Assembly: GCF_023973825.1 (NCBI RefSeq)
Contig: NC_090127.1
Span: forward strand, 2,388,501 to 2,452,500
Direction: 5' to 3'
DNA length: 64,000 bases
From: Plasmodium brasilianum
Taxonomy: Eukaryota; Apicomplexa; Aconoidasida; Haemosporida; Plasmodiidae
Part shown: positions 1-12,722 of the stretch, piece after piece
Position numbering within the stretch: the stretch's first letter is position 1
Layout: every line of letters begins with the position of its first letter
Translations under genes and position numbers: made by a program
Notes under the pieces: model-generated
What the model saw: only the letters and a program-made list of their open reading frames with translations
Databases searched by the model: none
Told to the model about the DNA's origin: nothing

Positions 1-228
1 CTTTTCCTTCTCACTGATATTCTTATCCTTGTCCTTCTCATTGATGTTCTTATCCTTGTCCTTCTCACTGATGTTCTTATCCTTTTCCTTCTCACTGATG
101 TTCTTATCCTTTTCCTTCTCACTGATGTTCTTATCCTTTTCCTTCTCACTGATGTTCTTATCCTTTTCCTTCTCACTGATGTTCTTATCCTTGTCCTTCT
201 CATTGTTGTTGTTGCTATCCTCTTCCTG
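1..228 (-). repeat. 27-bp tandem repeat encoding DKNISEKEK nonapeptides
   Basis: About seven and a half near-identical 27-bp units, all in frame with the minus-strand exon. Variation is mostly single-base (AGT/AAT, GAA/GAC). The array reaches the window edge, so its total size is unknown. Confidence 0.9.
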
Positions 229-515
229 CTTCAACAAGTCGTTCCCCATATTTTTAGTACTACTATTATCACTACTATCTTCTTTTAAATAAGTACTTTT
301 AAAAATCATAATTTTACTATCAACAATGTGTGTGATAGGATATTTCTCAGCATCTTGATCTATTCTTTGTTTTTTTTCTTTTTTTATTTTTTCAAATTTT
401 ATATTAGTTATATAAAATGTATATCGTTTTAAAATTTCTTCGTCTAGGTACTGGTTGTTCATATTTCCCTTCTTCCCTAAACTACACTCTTTATTATTAT
501 CCTCATTATTTTTAT
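1..515 (-). CDS. Partial charged, Lys/Glu/Asn-rich repeat protein of unknown function (exon, continues off left edge)
   Basis: I do not recognise this protein. Read on the minus strand, one frame is open from 515 to the window edge. It begins after a good splice acceptor (TTTACAG, 516-522 on the complement), so 515 is probably the 5' end of an internal exon in a phase that needs one upstream base. The first in-frame Met is at 462. The first ~100 residues are fairly complex (a block containing YLDEEILKRYTFYI and YPITHIVDSK), then an acidic Ser/Asn stretch, then about seven 9-residue repeats of the type DKNISEKEK down to position 1. An upstream exon should lie between 520 and 930, but I could not identify it confidently. 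The exon call rests on the open frame, amino-acid complexity and acceptor; the true start and end are unseen. Confidence 0.7.
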
Positions 516-637
516 CTGTAAATTTTAAATGAAAATATAATCAAAGTTTTAATGAGTGAAATGGTAAGGTACATGTATGGAAAGACTGATGCAGACCCTC
601 ACGAAAAAGAAAAAGAGACGCCCACGCGTAAAATTAT

Positions 638-668
<31 letters not shown>

Positions 669-863
669 TGCAGATGTGCAGATGTCCATAATCACATGCA
701 CTCATGCATATATATATGTGCTTGTTGGCATCCTTTTCAAAAGAATATCAAAATAATGCCAACATTGGAAGCCAGCACAAAGATGACTGGTCTATTCTCA
801 CAGTGCACTATGTGGATACAAGTGAACTGGTTGCATTAACCATCAGTGCATTCACTAATTGCA

Positions 864-900
<37 letters not shown>

Positions 901-930
901 CGGTTCGTTAGCAAGCAAGGAGGTGCTTTC
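516..930. other. Intergenic or intron sequence with two (TA)n tracts
   Basis: This holds the presumed intron or 5' region of the left-edge minus-strand gene and the 3' flank of the 2536-residue gene. It has (TA)n tracts near 640-670 and 868-898. A short complex stretch (about 680-860) could hide a small upstream exon of the left gene; for instance a minus-strand ATG near 842 is followed by a GTATCC donor-like site. Nothing is certain. Confidence 0.5.
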
Positions 931-3900
931 CTATGTATCATTGTGCATATCTGTGCTTCGTAGAGCATCGCTGCTCCCGCCACAGACACTACTACTACAG
1001 CAGCTGATACTAGTAGCACTACCAGAACTAATGCACTCCTTGCTTTCATTTCCAATGCTATCGCTGCATTCATCAACACTTTTGGAAATGATATCTACGT
1101 AACAGCTGTTGTACAACTCAGTCCTGTTATTACTACTGGTTTCCTTCTCTTTAGTGCTATGGATGTCGCTCACTTCATCTCTCTGACTGCGGCGATTGCT
1201 ACTGCGGTTACTACTATGGTTACTACTACGTTTACTACTATTGTTACTACTACGTTTACTACTATTGTTACTACTATTGTTACTGCTATTGCTACTGCTA
1301 TTGCTATTGCTATTGCTACTGCTATTGCTATTGCTATTGCTATTGCTACTGCTACTGCTATTGCTACTGCTATTGCTATTGCTACTGCTACTGCTATTGC
1401 TACTGCTATTGCTATTGCTACTGCTACTGCTACTACTTAGAATACTACTAATACTGCTACTATTGCTACTACTATTACTAATATTACTACTAATACTACT
1501 ACTGATACTATAACTGCTACCCCCCTTTTTACGGGCACTGCTCGCGCAGCTACCGTTGCCTTTTTTTTTGCCGTTTTTGCCATTACCCGTGGTGGTCCCG
1601 TCGGCCTTTTTCCTGCTGGGGTAGCTAATCTTTTCAACCTTCTTTAATTTATATAGGTCAACAAACTCGTCGAAATATTTGCAATAATTGTGTAGAATCA
1701 TTCTATAATCCATCAGTTTTATGGTTGAGTATATACCATACAAGTTAGGTCTTTGTGAGCAGCAAAGTAAGCAGTACGAATACCCACTTTTTAGATTAAG
1801 ACACAAATTTGCATGGTTAACTTTATTGCTTATAGTACTCATCCTCAAATTTGATCCAAATTCTAATGATATTTTTACAGCATATTCAAAGACACCTAAA
1901 GCATACATATAATGATATAATTCATTTACTCTCATGAAACGAACTTTTCCATAATCTAATCCTTGTTCTGCTAATTGTTTTATTGTTTTTTGAGCATCTC
2001 TATGATGGTGTTCTCGAATTTCTTTTAGTAGTAGTTTTCGTCCAACATCCCCTAGAGGTCTATTAAACGCGGGTGACCATATCTTGTTAATATTGTACAG
2101 TATATTATCACACTGACTGATGTGATATTTTTCCAGAGTTCCGTTCTTTTCAGTTTCTCCCTCATTGTTTCCGCTGCTCAATGCTCCATTAGCTGTGTTA
2201 TTTGTTTTTCCATTTGCTTTGTCATTCTCTTCATCATCTGCTTTAACATTTGCTTTACAATTTGCTATTCCATTTATTTTTCTATTTGCTTTGCCATTTG
2301 TTTTTCCATTTGTTTTTCCATTTGTTTTTCCATTTTCTTTTCCATTTGTTTTTTCATTAGCTTTTCCATTAGCTTTTCCATTTGCTTTTCCATTTGCTTT
2401 TCCATTTGCCTTTCCATTTGTTGTTCCACTCGCTGTGCCATTTGCTGTTCCATTCGCTCCGCCATTTGCTGTTCCATTCGCTCCGCCATTTGCTGTTCCA
2501 TTCACTGTTCCCTTTTCTGTTTCTTTCAATGTGTCCTTTTCTGTCTCATTCGCTCCTCCATTTTCTTCTTCCTCCTTCATCTTCTGTCCACGTTTTTTCC
2601 TCTGGTTAATATTTTTGCAGTTACTTCTTCTCTTAGTGGGTGTGCTAGTCTTTTTCTTAGTTTTTGTTTTTTTCGTACTTTTATTGCTACTACTGTTGGC
2701 ATCGCCATCAGTTCCGTTATCCTTGTTCTGGATGTTGTTGGCACCGCTATCGATACTGCTACAGTTGATATAGTTGTTATTTGCATTGTCATCAACACCG
2801 TTGCAGCTGCTTCTATTTTCAATTGCACCGCTATCAATGCCGTTACAGCTGCTTCGGCTTTTACTTGAACTAATATCAACCCCATTGCAGCTTTTTCGAC
2901 TCTTACTCTTACCACCATCAACTCCACTACAATTGATGTGGCTGTTATTGGTACCATCACCACTGACGTTGAAACCCTCTTGGTACCCCTGCTGTTCCTC
3001 TATTCTCTTTTTTTCAAACAGAAAGCAAATATAATCCTTAACGCATTTTATGTTGTGGTGTATTGTGCACTCACACTCAACTGTAGCATCGGGGGTCTCT
3101 ACGATCTGTACATTTTTTTTAGATAATTTGTAATTTGTAAATATATCTTTAACAGAGTAAATGCAAAGAGGTGTACGTTTAATACGTTTAGATTCAATGT
3201 CTAGGTTAAGAATGGTACCACCTTTTCTTACTAAACCACCGAAAGTTTTTGATTTTCTCTTTTTCTTAGGCTTCTTCGTAGGGTCCTCACTGCAGTTTTC
3301 ATCTCCTTTCATTTCGTTTTCTTCATCTGGGTTGTCTTTGCAGTTTTCGTAGCAGTTGTTATCATAGTCTTCGTTGTTATCACAGTTATCATACTTATGG
3401 TTGAGCTTATCATTATGACTGCTTCTATAGTTAAGCATATCATCGTATATATCTCTTCCGCATTCATTCAAGCCCTTATTCACGTATGTATCATCATTTC
3501 CAATAAAATCTGCATTGTTTGGAGATGATGGATTCGATGCACAGCATTCTAGGATAGCATTAGAGAGAGGAAATAAATTATTATTACCATATATACCATT
3601 TGGTAGTTGCCTTGTGCTACTGTTAGAGTTATTTTTACAAACTGCACCAAAATTTTGCATAGGGGAATAATCAAATACCATTTTATTATTAAGAGTCGAA
3701 GCAGTTATACCATCTGGCATTACATTATTATTATTACATGCATGCAGAGGCATAGTATTGTTGTTTTTCTGGGAGAGGTATGTATCCGTGTCGTTCATGT
3801 TATCACTTCTATTATTACTATTATCACTTCTATTATTACTATTATCACTTCTATTATTACTATTATCACTTCTATTATTACTATTATCACTTCTATTATT

Positions 3901-5406
3901 ACTATTATCACTTCTATTATTACTATTATCACTTCTATTATTATTATTATTATCACTTCTATTATTAGTATGTGCAATAGCATTTATCGACTCTTCGTTC
4001 GTACTGATACTTCCATTTCCAAGAAGCTTGTTCTGCATAATTTCTTTGTTATATAGGCTAGTGGTCGAGGTACTATTTTTGCTTCTTCTTTTTTTTTTTC
4101 TATAATTATTATGTGCATTATTTTCATAGTTATTTTTGTTTATCATTTCCTTTCTGTTTAATAATGTCTCATGGTGGTTTGTGTAATTCTTCTTCATGGG
4201 ATGAATGCCACTACCGTTAATGGCAATGTTCTTATGTATTCCACTATTGTTATTGCTAGTACTTCCGTAATAACTATTCGAATTGCTTAACGCCGTCCTG
4301 TCGTAATTACAACCACTGACAATGTTCGAAGCGACCATATCAGAGCCATAGACATTATTCATCTCTACCTTTACGTTGTAGTTATCATATAGATTATTAC
4401 TAATTAGCGTATTACCTCCATTATGCATATTTTCTACGTTGTTCACATCATTAGCATCAATCGCATCATTCATATCGTTCATATCAGAAGTGTTCATTGT
4501 TTCATTATTCATTAAAAAGTTGATGCATTTTTTTATTCGTTCGATGTTTTGACTGTTAAAAAGCCGCTTATGTATTTCTTCCTCATCGTCATTTCGGCAA
4601 TCATTAGCACCATCATCAATATCATCATTAAGATCATCATTAAGATCATCATCAATATCATCATTAAGACCATTATTAAGATCATCATTAAGACCATCAT
4701 TAAGACCATCATTAAGATCATCATTAAGACCATCATTAAGATCATCATTAAGATCATCATTAAGACCATCTTTTAGAACATCATTAAAACAATTATTTAA
4801 ACCACTATTAAAATCAACCTGACCACCATCACAATCATTATGCACCTCCGGAGGAATCGTCCCAAAGTTGTCGTTCATGCACATTTCGATATTGTCCGAC
4901 AGGGGGGTCATAGCATTTCCCACCTGTTCTATATTCTCCATGTAGTTTATATTTTCCATATTCTGCAGGTTTTCCCCTTCTTCTTCGACACCTCCAATTC
5001 TTTCATTCATGTTCATTTCCCCCTCGCACATATCACCTGCATTGTCAATAGGAAGCACGTTTGCTCCCACTGGATCGATGTTGCTGTTTATTTGCATTGT
5101 ATAATTATTTAAATATGCAGATACCTGATTTTCTATGCTATAATTATCTTGGTGCATATTTTCTACACAGTTCATATTTTCTACACCGTTCATATTTCCT
5201 GCACAGTTCATATTTTCTACACCGTTCATATTATCGGCACAGTTCATATTTTCCTCACAGTTCACGGCAAAAGGAGGAGTCAAATTTTGCTCCATTAAAT
5301 TTTCCTCGAATAACACGACTGTACCATCATTCGTGAGGCACTGATGACTGTCCATCATTATATCATCATTGAAGTTACCTCCGAAATTGCTGTTATTGTT
5401 ATTGTT

Positions 5407-5465
<59 letters not shown>

Positions 5466-8400
5466 AGCTGTTGTTGAATTTTTGGCCTATATCCCTGTCG
5501 AAGCCGTTCATGTGTACAACTTCTTCGTTATCTTCTGCCGAACGGAGCACCGGATCAGTGCTAATGTTAAAATTAATATTTGGGGAAACCATGTAGTTAC
5601 CATAATTTACTCTTTCATTTTTTATGTTTTCATTTATGGTATTATATTCATTTGTGCTGTTATTTAAAATATCCGTGTTATTGTTATACGAGAATAAATT
5701 AGTACTATCATCATTTTCTGTTCCCCTCAAATATTCTGGATGCACATTGTTATGTACATTATGATCTTCATTTTGAAAAAATATTTCGCTTGTACTTCCT
5801 CCACCTACTACATTTTTTGTATTACCATTATTACAATGTTCATTATGATTTTCATTTATAATGTTATCCCTCATAATAATATCCCTCTTACTTGGCACAT
5901 GCATATCATTTACTTCTTGATCCTCGTTAGAACAACTAGCATGTCCGTAGTACGTACTATCATGTGTATTTGTGCGTATGATTAAAGTTTCATTCTGAAC
6001 TAAGTTTCTGGGTGTTACATTTATTTTTAAAATATTACCACCATTGCCAATACCGCTAATATTGCTGCTTCTATTATGTTCACTTAACGTGTAATAATCC
6101 TCGGAGGTAGGCTCACTTGCACAATTCGGTACAGCGCTTTCATTTAGATTAAAATTTGATTTTTCGAGGTTACTGTAAATATATTTATTATTATATTGAT
6201 TATTGGTAGAAGTATTCGTAAAACAATTGAGTTCATTTTCCTTACAAAGAGATGTTGAATAGTTGTTATTTATTCTTATATTTTTTAAAATGTTATCATC
6301 TGTTATCTGTTGTGTATCACTTTCTTCAATTACATTGAAGCTATTTCCATTTGTTGCAACGTTAGAACAATAATTTACTTCATCATCCTCGTGTTCTAAC
6401 ATTATACTTTTATCATTATACAACATTTCATCATTATTCATCTCACAATTGTTAAAAATGTTCTCTTCTTGAAGATTATGGCTTGTTAAATCCTTATCAT
6501 TAGAATTAAAAGCATGTACAAGGTCAGAATTATTTACATTGTTCATATTTTTGGTGGAATCGTACGTATTAGAACTGACATTGTAATGTTCGTAATTACC
6601 TCCATCGTTCTCTTCAGCAAAATTATCGCATGCAGCATAGTTACCATGATAATCATTGCAATTTTTATCATTAATATAATTTGCACCGTTTGGAATAACC
6701 TGATAATTCTCTTTTTGTGTATCTACATCACAGCTATTGTAGTCATTGTATGCACCATGGTAATTAACACCATTGCTTATATTATTGTACGAGCACATAT
6801 CACTCCCGTAGTTACTACTCCTTACATGGCTTACGTTGTTCATATCGATCATATCGCTCATAAAGCTCATATGGCTCATGCTGTTCATAGCGTTATTCCC
6901 GTGTTGTTCACTTCCTTCCATCTCTCTTAACCCTTTATAATCATTTTTTGAGTTCCCACTAACGTTACAGATATCACTATGTGATAACTTGTCATATCCG
7001 TTTCGTCTTTTTTCGTCATTACATGCATCCTGTGCACTCCCCATACAATTATTTACATCCATGCATTCGCATTCATCCATGCATTTGCATTCATCCATGC
7101 ATTTGCATTCATCCATGCATTTGCATTCATCCATGCATTTACATTCATCCATGCATTTGCTTTCATCCATGCATTTGCTTTCATTCATGCATTTCAAATA
7201 ACAATTGTTGTACTGGTCATTGTTAAAAATGTATTCCTTGTCAGAACAACTCTTAGCGCTTATGTATAACCTTCTACCGTGTTCCATGTTTATATAATCT
7301 ATCTTATCTGTACTACTATTATTGTTGTTATATACATTATATGGTAACTCTATCAATTCTCTATCCCCATTTGCATGGTCCGTTAACATATGTGTACTAG
7401 CACAATCTTCTTGTTGGCCTACGAAGGCCTCACTGGGCACATCATTTGCTGGGTTAACCGGGTATCCACTTAGTAATACGTTACTTTGAATAGAGGTACC
7501 ATTGATCATGTGTCCATTGTGCAACTGTATATTACTCATCTGTCCATTACTCATCATCCCGCTACTTACCAATCCATTGCTCCCAAGATGGCTATCTATC
7601 ACTCCATCATTTAAGAGGGTATTCCCTAAAGTGTTAATGCCAGAAATGTCGTTGCTTATTATCTCATTGCTAATGATCTCATTGCTCAACAACTCATTAG
7701 CTACTACCATGTCGTTGTTTATCGCATCATTTATTACCATATCATCCATTACAACACCATTCATAGGTACGTTACAGTTATACAGTGAGTTGTTGTGTAT
7801 GGCTTTATTCAAGTTATTCCCTTGTATGAATTCTGCTTTTACAACTTCATTATTTAAAAACTTTTCCCTCAAATTATTAGCATCAATTGAAGCATTACAT
7901 ATTATCATATCACTGTTTAATGAATCATTACTTAAAGCTCTCTCATTAATATATGCATTGTTCATATCGTTTGCATTTAAAATATCTCCTGAACTTACTG
8001 ATCTGTTAATAAAATAATCCGTTGCACTTGCACCTGTATCAACAGAATCTTTATGTATAATTCTATTTCTAGAAATGTACTTATTATTTATCCTATCATT
8101 TGAGTTATTTGAAACATTTGAAACATTTGAAACATTTGAAACATTTGAAACATTTGAAACATTTGAATCATTTGAAACATTTGAATCATTTGAATCATTT
8201 GAATCATTTGAATGAACCTCATTAGTATTCTCTTCACATAAGTAATTACATACTGAATGCTCTCCAATAGAATTAGAATCATTAGAACACTGTTTTTGCA
8301 AATTTTTACTTTTCATATATATATTTTTTTGCATTGGTATTCTATACTCTTCGTTCCCTTCTATAGTACTATGTGTAGTAGTAACATTATCATATGAGGG

Positions 8401-8541
8401 GTTATCACATACAGCTCTTACATTTACACCTACCTGGGATGACAACCCGTTTATGTTTAAAAGATTTCTTTTTATAGCAAGGGTTGCTCTGCCGGAGTGG
8501 AAGCTAGCAGGGTTCACCTTCCCATTTTTATGTGCATCCAT
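931..8541 (-). CDS. Giant Asn/Ser-rich protein of unknown function with two conserved-looking blocks near the C-terminus (2536 aa)
   Basis: This is a single uninterrupted exon; ATG is at 8541 and TAG at 931-933. Most of the protein is low complexity: Asn/Asp/Ser-rich stretches, poly-Asn (about residues 1025-1050), NVS, CMDECK, LNDD, SDNSNNR and NGKANG repeats, and a poly-Ser/Asn tail. Two globular blocks stand out. Block A (about residues 1750-1830) starts with a basic KKPKKKRKSK nuclear-localisation-like run and contains a CEC...HH...C cluster. Block B (about 2145-2300) begins IWSPAFNRPLGD and contains HANLCLNL and YCLLCC, followed by IYSTIKLMDYRMI. The Cys/His clusters could bind metal and the basic run suggests a nuclear protein, but both are inferences. 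I see no AP2, kinase, RING or helicase signature. No signal peptide or transmembrane segment is evident. The ORF is certainly coding; the function is unknown. Confidence 0.9.
1196..1500 (-). repeat. Ser/Asn codon microsatellite in the 2536-aa gene
   Basis: An almost pure run of AGT/AGC/AAT/AAC codons on the minus strand (ACT/GCT/ATT on plus) encodes a Ser/Asn tract. It is open in several frames, producing long Leu-, Ala- or Thr-rich shadow frames that are not genes. Confidence 0.9.
3805..3960 (-). repeat. 21-bp tandem repeat encoding SDNSNNR heptapeptides
   Basis: About seven units of a 21-bp sequence, in frame in the 2536-residue gene. The last unit is expanded with extra Asn codons. Confidence 0.9.
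4595..4770 (-). repeat. 12-bp tandem repeat encoding LNDD/LNDG
   Basis: About fourteen 12-bp units (plus-strand ATCATCATTAAG and variants) encode an acidic LNDD/LNDG/IDDD array in the 2536-residue gene. Confidence 0.9.
5395..5465 (-). repeat. Poly-asparagine microsatellite
   Basis: A (GTT/ATT)n run on plus encodes a tract of more than 20 consecutive Asn on the minus strand. It is typical Plasmodium low complexity and probably length-polymorphic. Confidence 0.9.
7055..7197 (-). repeat. 18-bp tandem repeat encoding Cys-rich KCMDEC hexapeptides
   Basis: About eight 18-bp units encode K-C-M-D/N-E-S/C, with two Cys per unit in the central copies. The copies are almost identical at the DNA level. 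This cysteine-dense array sits inside otherwise Cys-poor Asn/Asp-rich sequence. Confidence 0.92.
8105..8215 (-). repeat. 9-bp tandem repeat encoding NVS/NDS tripeptides
   Basis: About twelve units of a 9-bp sequence near the N-terminus of the 2536-residue protein encode N-V/D-S. Each N-x-S is formally an N-glycosylation sequon, but no signal peptide is present to expose it. Confidence 0.85.
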
Positions 8542-8780
8542 TTTTTTTACAATATGAAAGGAATACTTACGACAATATGCAAAGATAAAAGAGATGAAGG
8601 GAAAACTTGTTTAAAAAAAAAGCGGAAGAAATTTGTGCGCAGACGGGTGTACTCACAAATGTGCACAGTGCATATGAAAATACGTGCGTACGCCTATAAA
8701 CGCCCAGACGGAATACGCATAAATTGTATAGACATGTATAGATACATGTAAATGTGTACATACATGAATGTATGTATGTA

Positions 8781-8792
8781 TGCATGCATGCA
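8781..8792. promoter_or_regulatory. TGCATGCA double motif upstream of the 2536-aa gene (candidate ApiAP2 site)
   Basis: Two overlapping copies of the palindrome TGCATGCA lie about 240 bp upstream of the ATG at 8541, followed by CACGTGTGCATG. In Plasmodium, TGCATGCA is a known ApiAP2 binding motif (AP2-Sp and AP2-EXP types). It sits in a TATG/TGCA-rich microsatellite, so chance occurrence is quite possible. Confidence 0.35.
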
Positions 8793-9514
8793 CGTGTGCA
8801 TGTAAAGACAATAATTTTCTCTAATTAAAATGGTAATTTAATTTTTCCTTTAAACGTTTCCACAAATCTGCTGATTCGTACAAAAATATGTTTAAAAGGA
8901 AGTGAAAAACTGGGGCATAAAAAAAGGAAAATAAAAAAGGAAAGTATAACCTAAGATAAAAAAAAATAAAAAAATATATATCGTGCTTAGAACATAAATT
9001 AAAAGAACAAATTTGAAAAATTTCAAAAAGTAATGTTGTCAAGTTATGAACGTTTTAAAAATTTTGTAAATGTGGCAACTTATGGGTTGTGTGTGTTTGT
9101 GTGTGTGCGTGGGTAATGGGGGGGTTAATCTGGTTACAACGTATATATAGGTATATGCGTTCAAATGCACATATATATGTATAGGTTTATACGTAAGATT
9201 TTATATGTGTGCATTTATATATACATGTGCGCGTGTTTGTGCGAACATACTACAACTATGGAGTACCAGAGATGAGTTTTTAATTTAAAAAAAAAAAGTT
9301 AAGAGCAATGGTGTAAAATGAAAAAAAAAAAAAAAAGAAAAGAATATATACTATGAGATATATAAATATCATATAAACTTCTTCTGAATTTATCAAAAAT
9401 ATACCTGTCTGTTCAGGTAAAAAGGGACATAAATGAGTGAATTAAACGGATGAAATGGGTGGAAAATATGAGTAGAAAATATGAAAGGAAAAAATGAATG
9501 GAAAGAATAAACGG

Positions 9515-9645
9515 ATAAATTGAACGGATGAACTGAACGGATGAATTAAACGGATGAATTGAACGGATGAATTGAACGGATGAACTGAACGGATGAACTG
9601 AACGGATGAACTGAACGGATGAACTGAACGGATGATTAAGAGGGC
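9515..9645. repeat. 13-bp minisatellite (AACGGATGAACTG)
   Basis: About ten tandem 13-bp units vary at two or three positions. The 13-bp period keeps all frames open, giving spurious Ser/Phe-rich ORFs on the complement. Confidence 0.85.
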
Positions 9646-11229
9646 GAAATAACAGGTACATCGATAGATAAACAACATATAATAAATAGATGAAATCTTA
9701 AATGTTAATATGAAGCTTTTATTAATTTACGATATATGTGCTCTACTTTTAACTCAAAAAAGGTAAACCAAAAAAAAAAAAAAATATATATTGAAAAAAC
9801 TATATATTAAAATAGTATTGTGTACATATGGATATAAATGTATGTAGGGGAATTTATAAGATGATATTAAAAACTTATTTAGAAGATATAAAAATAAAAA
9901 ATTAAAAAATTAAATACAAAGTTTGTTTTATAACTAAATGTACTATATGTATGTATGTTTATGTGTATATATGCATGTATATTACAACATTAGCGCAACG
10001 AACAACTAATCTATTGTTTGAAATGTTTTCTAAGTATGATATAAATAAAGGTATAATGGAAAAATGTGCTTATAGCTTTTTCTGTATATACTTTTGTTGA
10101 AACAATAAGTTAAGGTAATAGTATGGGGTAAGTGTATAAAAAAATAGACAATTAAATGAACAAGCAAGGGAGGGGTAAATAAATATCATACATAAGTATG
10201 TATGCATATGGGAATATATGTATGTAAGTATATACTTATGTGTGTTCGTATGGGCGTGGGCATGCAGGTTGTGCTAGTTATAGTTAGCTACTTTCTACTG
10301 GAATATTTTGGTTAAAATAATATAATATAAAAATTGGAGGAAAATAAAATAAAGTAAAATGGAATGAAGTATAATGGAATAAAATAAAATATAAGAAAGA
10401 AAATAAATAAAACGTGAGAAACTTATCCCACGAAAAAGATAAATAAGTCGGTGTAACACTCGTCCGTTAAGTGTTTACGTTTAACATAGAATTCATTTCA
10501 GCTATGTATTTAAGCATATAGTCATATATGTGCGTATATACGCATGTACGTATTTATGCTTGTAAGTATATACATGCACATATGCGATGTAGTTGTGTAC
10601 TACTTAAAAATTCGTTTACGCATAAAATTTAAAAATGTGGAATATTCTACAAGACAGGATGTATTCACAGGTTAGCACAATTATTTGAGGAAAAAGAAAA
10701 TATATATACTAATTATTATGAGGAATATGTTTACATGCAAAATTTTTTTTTTTTTTTTTTTAATTTATATTTTTTTTACTTTATTATTACTCTTTTATTG
10801 CGTTATTATTACTTTATTGTTACTTTATTGTTACTTTATTTTATTATTACTATTACTATTACTATTGTTATTATTATTATTATTACTATTACTATTACTA
10901 TTACTATTATTATTATTATTTTTATTTTTTTTTTTTTTTCTATTCCTTTTTACAATTATAGTATATATATAAAGCATAAAAATAAAAAATAAATTTACAA
11001 CATGATTATGCCATTACGCATTTCCTATTAACAAAATAATGTGTGAAAAATATTTAAAATTTTAATGAGGAAATGCAAAAAATGTATTTTAAACTTCGTT
11101 TATATGTGAGTAGGTGTGTGTATAAATTAAATACACATGTCTGAATGGATGTATGTAGGGATATATTTATGTAAGGATTTGTGTGTAAGAATGTATGTAT
11201 GTATGTATTTGTGTGTTTATGTAAGAATA

Positions 11230-11375
11230 TATTTATATAAGAATGTATGTATGTAGGAATGTATTATGTAAGAATGTATTATGTAAGAATGTATTATGTA
11301 AGAATGTATTATGTAAGAATGTATTATGTAAGAATGTATTATGTAAGAATGTATTATGTAAGAATGTACGTATAC
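11230..11375. repeat. 15-bp minisatellite (AAGAATGTATTATGT)
   Basis: About eight near-perfect 15-bp copies, flanked by ATGTATGT microsatellite. Intergenic. Confidence 0.88.
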
Positions 11376-12691
11376 AGGTATGTGTATGGGCTTATACCTG
11401 ACTATACAATAAATCTGAATTGCTTGTAGCCAGGTGTGTCTACTTGCATTTAAAATGAACGTACATCTACTTAAATAGCTAGTTTTAATTTTGCCAAGAA
11501 AAAGCAATATTTTTAAAAATCAGATTGTTTTTCTTTACTACAAAACTATTATATACGTTAATTAAAAAAAAAATAAAATAAAAAAAATAAAATAAACCAA
11601 GTGCAAAATAGAATATTATGTGCACGCTCATGTATGCATACATATATATATATATATATTCGCTCACCGAAATGATTAATTTGTATTTAATTATTTAAAA
11701 CGTTTATCTAACCATAAATCTTCTTTTTCCTATTTTTCAATGCTATGTTAATTATTAACAGAAGCATACTTTTGCACTGTTTACGTATGTATGTATGTAT
11801 GCGCGTATGTATGTATGCATGTATATATGTATATACATATATATATACATATAAATGTAAATGTAAGCGTAAGTGTTAGTGTTGGCTTTCGTGTTAACGC
11901 TCGTGTAGGTTCAACTTAAATAATTGTGCTTGCAGAAATGCTTTAAAAATGCTAGGAATACAGAATGCATTCATAAATTCTTACGGCTTCTTCTATATAC
12001 ACAGAAGGAAAATTCATGTAAATTAAAATTCTGCAGATACAAAAATATATTAAAAATAATATGAAATTAAAATGTTTTTAATAATATTATTTATTTATTT
12101 GTGTTTCATAAATTATTTTCTCGTAGACATTAATATTTCAATAAGGTTTATACAAAGTGTAAAATTTCAAAAATTTAATTTTTGTAAAATAAATTTAAAA
12201 AAATTAAATAAAAATAAAAAAAAGAAAAAGAAAAAATATTAATAAGGTCTATTAAAAAATTTATTTTTCATTTTAAAAATTTAATTAATTTTATTTATTT
12301 TTTTTTTTATATAATCCAAAAAAAAAAAAAAAAAAATTCTAAAAATGTAGGATATATGTTGGAATTTGTTACTATACACGGACTACATGACTGTAAGAAA
12401 TGTGTAAATAAATGTACATAGTACATATGCATGTTTATATATGTATGTGTATATTTATATATATATTATAAACATACTTTAAAAAAAAAAAAAAAGAAAA
12501 GAATTTGAAAAGAAACATAAATTACTAACTAAAATTCCTACATACATGTACTTTTTTTTTTTTTTTTTTTTTATTGATAGTTTTCGTTGTGTATTCTTCA
12601 TAGGTTATATTTAGAAAACGACACACACATGCACATGTACATTTATATAAATGTATGCGTACACAAATATAGATATGTATATGTATATATG

Positions 12692-12722
<31 letters not shown>

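Noticed and set aside
29..292. Plus-strand Phe/Ser/Leu-rich open frame
   Set aside because: It is the antisense of the DKNISEKEK repeat exon; the minus strand has the normal malarial amino-acid character.
1159..1513. Plus-strand poly-Leu and Ala/Thr/Ile open frames
   Set aside because: Shadows of the Ser/Asn codon repeat of the 2536-residue gene on the minus strand.
2122..2963. Several plus and minus frames rich in Phe, Cys or Met-Glu-Lys
   Set aside because: Shadows of the NGKANG repeat region; trinucleotide repeats stay open in all frames.
9413..9678. Minus-strand Ser/Phe/His open frames
   Set aside because: Artefact of the 13-bp minisatellite.
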